From NCBI GenBank assembly GCA_937922235.1, contig CAKZVC010000001.1:62001-126000 (forward strand): 64,000 nucleotides of DNA, written 5' to 3'. The position numbers and the translations under genes were made by a program. The notes under the pieces are model-generated. The model searched no databases. It saw nothing but the letters and a program-made list of their open reading frames with translations, and had not been told where the DNA came from. Positions 58,311 to 64,000 of the stretch are shown one piece after another. Position 1 is the first letter of the stretch. The number at the start of each line of letters is the position of its first letter. Source of the DNA: an uncultured Acidimicrobiales bacterium. Lineage in GTDB: Bacteria; Actinomycetota; Acidimicrobiia; Acidimicrobiales; SHLQ01.

Positions 58311-58408
58311 GTATTGACTCGGCTCTGCGGGCCTCCTCAAACCCGAGTTTCTCGCCTTGAGGCTCGAAACATCGGTGAGCGTTAGTTCGCGGTTACGAAC
58401 GGGCGTTG

Positions 58409-58490
58409 AGCAACAGGGCGGATTCGAACCGCCGGTGGGTAAACCGCGTGCGTTGCAAACACGCCCCTTCGTCCGCTCGGGCACTGTTGC
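58409..58490 (-). tRNA. tRNA-Cys(GCA) with class-II-like variable arm
   Basis: Acceptor GCAACAG/CTGTTGC, U73; CGTGT-TTGCAAC-GCACG; 13-nt variable region CGGTTTACCCACC; T-arm GGCGG-TTCGAAT-CCGCC. Confidence 0.7.
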
Positions 58491-58494
58491 AGAT

Positions 58495-58566
58495 TGGCAC
58501 CGTGGCAAAGAATTGAACTCTGCAAGTCGAGGTTTGGAATCTCAACACCGCTCCAGCGGCCACGGC
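58495..58566 (-). tRNA. tRNA-Trp(CCA), reduced D-arm, encoded CCA
   Basis: GCCGTGG...CCACGGT-G-CCA; loop TTCCAAA; D-arm CCGC-TGGA-GCGG. Confidence 0.65.
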
Positions 58567-58676
58567 AAAGAGTGAGTTCGATCCGAGCTTGCTCGGTCGA
58601 ACGGGCCCGGCCTCCGGCGAACCGCAGCGCGGGTCGAGGGCCGCTAGGCCCGGATCCCGCCTTGCGGCGGGGGCAG

Positions 58677-58748
58677 TATCGGAAGAAGGACTCGAACCTC
58701 CATCTGCGAGTTCAAAGCCCGCTGTCCTAACCATTGGACGATTCCGAC
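58677..58748 (-). tRNA. tRNA-Gln(TTG)
   Basis: GCGGG-CTTTGAA-CTCGC; GTCGGAA/TTCCGAT. Confidence 0.9.
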
Positions 58749-58877
58749 TAGATGCTGGCTTCCGCTAGAGCGTTTTCGGAGCGGAGCGGAGAAAAGGCGG
58801 AAAGGGAGTGAGGCCCCCAGGGCCGAGGGAGCGACTTGGACGATTCCGACAAGTGACGTTTCCGCTACTGTCTGGCG

Positions 58878-60290
58878 ATGAACTCTGACCTGATTCAGAA
58901 CTCAGCGGTCGACCTCGCGGCAGCTATTGCATCGGGCGAGGTGTCTTCGGCCGATGTGGTGGCGGCTCATCTCGATCGAATAGATGAAGTGAACGGCGAC
59001 GTCAACGCCATCGTGTCGATGCGCTCTCGTGATGAGATCCTCGCCGATGCTGAGGCTGCCGATGCTGCCGGTGGCGGTGGTCCGTTGCACGGACTTCCGA
59101 TTGCGGTGAAAGACCTCGAGGACGTTGCGGGCCTTCCGACTCGTGCTGGTTCGCTCATATCGAGTGATCAGCCAGTGGCGGCAGACGGCTATGTGGCCGC
59201 GAAGCTTCGAAGCGCCGGTGCAATCATCATCGGCAAGACCAATACCCCCGAGTTCGGTACTGGCTGCCACACCTTCAACGAAGTCTTTGGTGTGACCCGC
59301 AATCCGTGGAATCTTGGCCGGATCTCGGGAGGGAGTAGCGGGGGAGCGGCAGCTGCGCTTTCGGCTCGTATGTTGCCGATCGCTGATGGCAGTGACCTTG
59401 GCGGTTCCCTTCGTAACCCGGCATCGATGTGCAGCGTTGTGGGGATGCGCCCGAGCGTTGGCCGGGTGGCCGATCCGCTTGCGACGACGACGCACTTGCG
59501 CCTCGGGTTAAGCGGACCGATGGGTCGGACCGTTGCTGACACTGCCTTGCTTATGTCAGCAATGGCTGGGCCTGACGTTCGAGATCCATGGTCGTTGCCA
59601 GATGAAGGCTCGACGTTCACCTCGTCGCTACCGACGACGACGAACGCCAAGGTGGCCTGGGGCGGAAACTTGGGGCTGCTCGAATGCGACGCTGAGGTCT
59701 TGGCCATCGGGGAATCAGCGGCACACACCGTCGAATCGGTAGGTGGCTCTTTCTCTATCGATCGCCCAGACATGGAACATGCCGAATACGTCTTCCGCGT
59801 CCTTCGTGGGCTTGGGTACGCACGGAACGCGGCACCGATTCCCGATGAGCTGTACCCGAAGCTGAAAGGTACGGTTCGCGAGAACATCGAATACGGACGA
59901 ACGCTCACGACCGAAGACCTCTTCTTGGCTGAGAGCCGCAAGGCCGATCTGCATCGGGCGATGAGCGCCTTCTTCGATGAGTACGACGTGCTCGCCATTC
60001 CGGCAGCGCAGGTGCCGGCCTTTCCCGTTGAGACCGAGTTCCTCACTGAAATCAACGGGGTTCAGATGCCCGACTACCTCGGATGGATGATGGCTGCGTG
60101 CATCATCACACCAACCGGGTGCCCAGCAATCTGCATTCCCGCTGGCTTCACCAGCGAAGGTCTGCCAGTCGGGCTTCAGCTCGTCGCCCGAGTTGGGCAA
60201 GACCACAAGCTCCTCGAGATCGCCTCAGCAATGGAAGCCTCAAACCCACAGCATCATCTCGCCCCGCCGCTGTCGCAATCCGTCGGCTAG
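58878..60290 (+). CDS. Amidase signature family enzyme
   Basis: LPIAVKDLEDVAGLPTRAGS...GRISGGSSGGAAAALSARMLPIADGSDLGGSLRNPAS. Confidence 0.9.
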   Translation: MNSDLIQNSAVDLAAAIASGEVSSADVVAAHLDRIDEVNGDVNAIVSMRSRDEILADAEAADAAGGGGPLHGLPIAVKDLEDVAGLPTRAGSLISSDQPVAADGYVAAKLRSAGAIIIGKTNTPEFGTGCHTFNEVFGVTRNPWNLGRISGGSSGGAAAALSARMLPIADGSDLGGSLRNPASMCSVVGMRPSVGRVADPLATTTHLRLGLSGPMGRTVADTALLMSAMAGPDVRDPWSLPDEGSTFTSSLPTTTNAKVAWGGNLGLLECDAEVLAIGESAAHTVESVGGSFSIDRPDMEHAEYVFRVLRGLGYARNAAPIPDELYPKLKGTVRENIEYGRTLTTEDLFLAESRKADLHRAMSAFFDEYDVLAIPAAQVPAFPVETEFLTEINGVQMPDYLGWMMAACIITPTGCPAICIPAGFTSEGLPVGLQLVARVGQDHKLLEIASAMEASNPQHHLAPPLSQSVG

Positions 60291-60363
60291 CGCCTCCTCG
60301 ATGCTCTGCGGTTGGCCGGAGGCCGCGTCCGTTCGAACCGGCTTCGCAGCTTCGAACTCATTT

Positions 60364-60455
60364 TGGGGTGGATGGCCGGGATCGAACCGGCGAGCCCCAT
60401 TCGGGACACCAGGGTCACAACCTGGCGCGACAAACCAACAGTCGCCTCAAACACC
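60364..60455 (-). tRNA. tRNA-His(GTG), 17-nt variable region, encoded CCA
   Basis: G-1:C73; CCAGG-TTGTGAC-CCTGG; variable TGTCCCGAATGGGGCTC; T-arm GCCGG-TTCGATC-CCGGC; acceptor mismatches at 4:69 and 5:68. Confidence 0.7.
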
Positions 60456-60566
60456 ATGTACTCCCGCACGGCGGGATCCGGCCCTAGCGGGCCTCGACCC
60501 GCGCTGCGGCTGGCCGGAGGCCGAGTCCGCTCGAACCGGCTTCGCCGCTACGAGCTCATTTGATTG

Positions 60567-60639
60567 AGCCCTGGGCAGGATTTGAACCCGCGACCTGCGG
60601 GGTAGAAACCCGCTGCTCTTCCAGTTGAGCTACCAGGGC
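60567..60639 (-). tRNA. tRNA-Arg(TCT)
   Basis: GCGGG-TTTCTAC-CCCGC. Confidence 0.92.
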
Positions 60640-60642
60640 AAG

Positions 60643-60724
60643 TACTTCCCGCGGGATTCGAACCCACATGCCTTTCGACGGCAGGTTTTGAACCCGCTGC
60701 GTATACCAGTTCCGCCAGAGAAGC
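60643..60724 (-). tRNA. tRNA-Leu(CAA)
   Basis: Class II; GCGGG-TTCAAAA-CCTGC. Confidence 0.92.
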
Positions 60725-60729
60725 TTGAG

Positions 60730-60802
60730 TGGTTTAGGAAGGATTCGAACCTCCGACGCGCTGCGTTTCAGACAGCCGCTCTTCCAACTGAGCTACCAAA
60801 CC
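60730..60802 (-). tRNA. tRNA-Phe(GAA)
   Basis: GCTGT-CTGAAAC-GCAGC. Confidence 0.92.
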
Positions 60803-60810
60803 AAGTAGAG

Positions 60811-60884
60811 AGCCCCGCGTGGGATTCGAACCCACAGCCTCTCGATTACAAAACGAGCGCATCAGCCGTTGGTGCTTCCGGGGC
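60811..60884 (-). tRNA. tRNA-Thr(TGT)
   Basis: CTCGT-TTTGTAA-TCGAG. Confidence 0.88.
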
Positions 60885-60988
60885 CTGTGTATCGAGTCAG
60901 CCCTGGTGGGCTTCGTCGAACTCGAGTCTCTCGCCCGGGGGCTCGAAACGTCGATGAGTCTGATTCACGAACGATCGCGAATCATGTG

Positions 60989-61072
60989 TGGAAGATGCAG
61001 GAGTCGAACCTGCTCAGCGTGAACGCACTTGGGTTACAACCAAGCCCGGCTCTCCAACTCCGGCGATCTTCC
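60989..61072 (-). tRNA. tRNA-Tyr(GTA)
   Basis: Class II; CTTGG-TTGTAAC-CCAAG. Confidence 0.92.
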
Positions 61073-61172
61073 AAGTGTGGGTACCGAGTCAGCCCTGGCG
61101 GGCTTCCTCGGACTCGAGTTTCTCGCCTGGGGGCTCGAAACGTCGCGTCGTCCTGGAGGTGTGTGGGTGTTG

Positions 61173-61246
61173 TATCCCCGGCAGGACTCGAACCTGCAAT
61201 CGTCGCCTTCGTAGGGCGATGCCGTATCCAATTTGGCCACGGAGAT
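61173..61246 (-). tRNA. tRNA-Arg(ACG)
   Basis: TCGCC-CTACGAA-GGCGA. Confidence 0.9.
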
Positions 61247-61436
61247 AAGGCATCGAGTTTCCCGCTGACACTTTCAAACGTCGCCAGCGAGAGGGGAACG
61301 AAGCTCGCGTACTGACCATGTAGGTCACCGCGGATCTCGACCGGAAGTGTCGAGAAGTGAGAGCGGAGAGAGCGAAGCCGTTCGCTTCGCTCTCTACACG
61401 AGTTTCTCGCCTGGGGGCTCGAAACATCGCATGTTG

Positions 61437-61526
61437 CGGAGAGAGTGAGGGTCGAACTCACAAGGCGTTTTACCGCTCGCCGGGTTTCGAATCCGGTGCC
61501 GTCGCCGTCTTTCGGCTTGTCTCTCC
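61437..61526 (-). tRNA. tRNA-Ser(CGA)
   Basis: Class II; CCGGA-TTCGAAA-CCCGG, G73. Confidence 0.9.
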
Positions 61527-61882
61527 AAGGGTGCGTTGACCGTGTGGGTCATCGCGGATCTCGACCGGGAGTGTCGAGAAGGCTCCGTGAGGGGGAGCGG
61601 AGCTCGCGTAGCGACCGTGTGGGTCATCGCGGATCTCGACCGGGAGTGTCGAGAAGAAATAGCGGGAGGTAGGACTATGGATTACCTACAAGAGTGGGGC
61701 TAGCTCCAGACCCACTCAACCTTGCGATACCTGTCGGTACGAACGTGGCTCCACGTCGCCGTGGAGTCACGCCAGCACAACCTGCACAAGTCGGATTACG
61801 GCCGCTAACCGAGCCGTTATTCTCCGAACTCCCAGCCACCAACCGTCGCCGGTGACCGATCTTTTGTCGTTAGACAATTCAG

Positions 61883-61964
61883 TACTCTTCGTGGGAGTCG
61901 AACCCACATGCCTTTCGGCCACAGGTTCTAAGCCTGCTGCGTATACCAGTTCCGCCAGAAGAGC
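61883..61964 (-). tRNA. tRNA-Leu(TAG)
   Basis: Class II; GCAGG-CTTAGAA-CCTGT. Confidence 0.92.
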
Positions 61965-61965
61965 A

Positions 61966-62041
61966 TGGCTCCGAAGGGAGGGCTCGAACCTCCAACTTCT
62001 CGGGTAACAACCGAGATCTCTGCCAGTTGAGTTACTTCGGA
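61966..62041 (-). tRNA. tRNA-Asn(GTT), encoded CCA
   Basis: CTCGG-TTGTTAC-CCGAG; TCCGAAG/CTTCGGA, G73-CCA. Confidence 0.92.
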
Positions 62042-62046
62042 ATGTG

Positions 62047-62128
62047 TACTTCCCGTGGGAGTCGAACCCACAAGTCTTGCGACCGCAGGCTCTCGACCTA
62101 CTGCGTTTACCAGTTTCGCCAGGGAAGC
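62047..62128 (-). tRNA. tRNA-Leu(GAG) with C33
   Basis: Class II; GTAGG-TCGAGAG-CCTGC. Confidence 0.8.
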
Positions 62129-62144
62129 ATGTCAGACTCTGTGC

Positions 62145-62924
62145 ATGGACAGAGTTCAGGAATTTTGTCGTGAGGTAGTCACGTCGTTGGGGTGTGATCC
62201 GGCCTCGATGAGTCAGCCAGGAATCACGGTTGCGCCAGACGAATCCCGCACCGGGGGAGTCACCGTCGGATACAAGCTTGGCGAGCGAATCTATCTGAGC
62301 TGCGACCCAGCCGTTGAACACAAGCTCGCTGCTGCAGTTGGCGAGATGGCGCCAACACTCGACGCCTGGACAGGTGTTGCCGAAGGACTGGGTGGCGTGC
62401 TGATGGGCGCTGCTCGAATGCAGCTACTTGACCACCGGAATCTCGTGATCCCTGAACTGCCAGCAGGCTTCACGTATCGAACGATCTCCAGCGCCGACAG
62501 TGCCGCACAAGACATGGTTGCCGAGCTCGTTTCGGTGTCGTCCGAGGATGATCTCGACGAGGCTGAGATCGAGATGGATGATCTCGACGAAGTCATCGAT
62601 GTCGTCGTGGACTCGGAAGGCAGGATCGCATCGTATGGATCGGCCCGGCTCTTCGATCGAGCGCAAGGCTTTGGCGACATTGGTTCGCTCACCCGTGAGG
62701 AGTACCGGGGCATGGGTCTTGGAGTCGCGGTGATCGCAACCACGTGCATGCGCTTGATCGACGAAGGCATCGAGCCGCTGTATCGCTGCGGCGACGAGAA
62801 CGCCGGCTCACGGGCGCTTTCGGCAAAGCTTGGTTTCCGGGCAGCGACCCGTTTGATTGCGTACCGGTTTCTGAATCAAGAAGTAGCACCCCGACAGGGA
62901 ATCGAACCCTGTCTTCCGGGTTGA
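62145..62924 (+). CDS. GNAT family acetyltransferase; C-terminal codons antisense to tRNA-Glu
   Basis: GFGDIGSLTREEYRGMGLGVAVIATTCMRLIDEG...CGDENAGSRALSAKLGFRAA. Confidence 0.75.
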   Translation: MDRVQEFCREVVTSLGCDPASMSQPGITVAPDESRTGGVTVGYKLGERIYLSCDPAVEHKLAAAVGEMAPTLDAWTGVAEGLGGVLMGAARMQLLDHRNLVIPELPAGFTYRTISSADSAAQDMVAELVSVSSEDDLDEAEIEMDDLDEVIDVVVDSEGRIASYGSARLFDRAQGFGDIGSLTREEYRGMGLGVAVIATTCMRLIDEGIEPLYRCGDENAGSRALSAKLGFRAATRLIAYRFLNQEVAPRQGIEPCLPG

Positions 62925-62958
62925 AAACCCAGCGTCCTAACCAGTAAACGATCGGGGC
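62887..62958 (-). tRNA. tRNA-Glu(TTC)
   Basis: CTGGG-TTTTCAA-CCCGG. Confidence 0.92.
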
Positions 62959-62966
62959 AAGAGAAG

Positions 62967-63038
62967 TGGACCTGCCCGGATTCGAACCGGGAGCACCTGT
63001 GTGCAAGACAAGCATGTTTCCGTTGACACCACGGGCCC
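62967..63038 (-). tRNA. tRNA-Ala(TGC)
   Basis: CTTGT-CTTGCAC-ACAGG; G3:U70. Confidence 0.92.
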
Positions 63039-63065
63039 AGAGACAGTTCGCCGAAGCGAACAGCG

Positions 63066-63137
63066 AGTCCCCGGTAGGAGTTGAACCTACGACTTCCTGG
63101 TTCGAAGCCAGGCGCTCTTCCACTGAGCTACGGAGAC
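63066..63137 (-). tRNA. tRNA-Arg(TCG)
   Basis: CCTGG-CTTCGAA-CCAGG. Confidence 0.92.
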
Positions 63138-63146
63138 GAGAGTTTG

Positions 63147-63221
63147 TCTGAACGGCAGGATTCGAACCTGCGAGATTGCCGACGTCCAAGGTCGGTGACG
63201 AGCCAGCACGTCCTCGTTCAG
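63147..63221 (-). tRNA. tRNA-Pro(TGG)
   Basis: CCGAC-CTTGGAC-GTCGG; C1:G72. Confidence 0.92.
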
Positions 63222-63423
63222 ATGGGTATTTGCCGACTGGAAATGTCGACAAGTGATCGAATTGAGTCGGGGAGGGAGCTCCTCCCCGACAACAATTCTT
63301 CTAATTGCCTCTTGGAATGAACACTGTGAGACTGACCTCTTCGCCGGAACCTTCGCGGGGTCTGTTCCTGAACCGGCATGCATCTCGCAGCTATGTGTGT
63401 TGAAACCCGGCTGAAAAACCAGA

Positions 63424-63458
63424 AAAGCCGCACTCTCGTTCAGGGAGAGGGCGGCTTT
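63424..63458 (-). terminator. Rho-independent-like terminator reading on the minus strand
   Basis: AAAGCCGC-A-CTCTC / GAGAG-G-GCGGCTTT stem followed on the minus strand by ttttctggttttt. Confidence 0.55.
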
Positions 63459-63563
63459 ACGAAACGGGTTCGAGCTATGGCGAAGTTAGTTCGCTACAGG
63501 TCGACCTCCCGCAAAGCCGGAGTCGTGGGCATGCGCAAATCGCCCTGAAACAGGACGACGTAC

Positions 63564-63628
63564 GCACACACCTCGGAGCTAAGTCCGAGGATTGCAATAT
63601 TCAGTTTTTGTGCTGAATGGGTGTGTGT
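63564..63628. ncRNA. Candidate three-way-junction structured RNA
   Basis: Outer GCACACA/TGTGTGT; inner hairpins CCTCGGA-GCTAAG-TCCGAGG and ATTCAG-TTTTTGTG-CTGAAT. Confidence 0.35.
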
Positions 63629-64000
63629 AGTCATCTGCTTCTGGGCTGGTCACGTACTTCGTGGCCGGCGCCGGGGATTAGGTATACGCAGTCCTAGCAT
63701 GAGTGTCAACCACCTTTTCGGCGCGCGGTCGAGAGAAGTGGCTGAACTTACCCGAGGGTCATCGCTGATCTATGTTGATAAATCAATTCACAATCATCGG
63801 ATCCATGCGCGTCAAATAGGCGCCAAAAATTCTCTGATATATCTCGACAAGTTGTCGATGTCAGGTGATCGGCGCGCTCGCTGCGCGGAGGTGATCGGTC
63901 AGATCGGGGAGCTGTGAGTTCGCGTTTAGACCGCTCGTCGACGGCATCAGGTAGACCGGTCGATCGCCGATCGATCGGGCTTGCCAACCCGAGGTTGCCC

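Larger units (their letters stand above)
58315..61432. repeat. Two further inter-tRNA repeat families (B and C)
   Basis: B: 58577-58680 (inverted), 60296-60360, 60466-60560. C: 58315-58377, 60894-60950, 61086-61146, 61398-61432. Confidence 0.65.
54294..61656. repeat. Family A hairpin repeats, CGCGGATC-[stem]-CGGRAGT-[stem'], interspersed in the tRNA region
   Basis: Copies near 54366-54395, 55031-55061, 56838-56865, 57255-57282 (degenerate), 57328-57355, 61329-61357, 61553-61581, 61629-61656; further copy at 20794-20823. Confidence 0.75.

Noticed and set aside
54294-61656. CRISPR array
   Set aside because: Repeats are irregularly spaced, have covarying stems and tRNA genes between them; no cas genes seen
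61661-61850. 26th tRNA
   Set aside because: No TTCRANY T-loop, no matching acceptor stem; listed as unexplained structure instead
49040-63221. Prophage
   Set aside because: No integrase, terminase, capsid or tail genes seen, although tRNA arrays and RNA ligases are phage-like; an ancient phage origin remains possible
62689-63252. 187-aa minus-strand ORF and other ORFs across 56.6-63.2 kb
   Set aside because: They translate tRNA genes (recurrent GSNP/VRFP/GFEPT-like strings from T-arms)
63700-64000. Two short coupled ORFs (63700-63917 and GTG at 63914 onward)
   Set aside because: Open frames but no recognizable family and truncated by the window edge

Overview
High-GC actinobacterial chromosome window. 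The taxon is inferred from a mycothiol-dependent Mca-like amidase, an ImuA'/ImuB/DnaE2 mutasome and actinobacterial LexA boxes. Most of the window is ordinary housekeeping. Three regions are accessory. (1) At 0-8 kb there is an RTX-Hint-AHH polymorphic toxin, followed by two paralogous putative immunity genes flanking a DUF1963-type protein. (2) At 26.6-30.7 kb there is an NAD-salvage operon: Prs, NadV (with an apparent 1-nt frameshift) and a SLOG-macro fusion, divergent from an NrtR regulator with two candidate operators. (3) The main discovery candidate lies at 49-63.3 kb on the minus strand. It is an RNA-repair island with RtcB, a COG3541-like nucleotidyltransferase, an Rnl5-like RNA ligase, a TROVE/Ro protein (Rsr), a bacterial Y-RNA (YrlA-like, tRNA-mimic) gene directly upstream of rsr, and a 25-gene tRNA array covering all 20 amino acids. 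Several array tRNAs are structurally aberrant: class-II-like Cys and His, an initiator-type Met, Leu(GAG) with C33, Gly with a non-TTC T-loop, and Trp with a reduced D-arm. The array is interspersed with hairpin repeats whose stems covary, and one copy lies inside the dnaE2 coding sequence. All calls are from reading the sequence; no database search or folding program was run.
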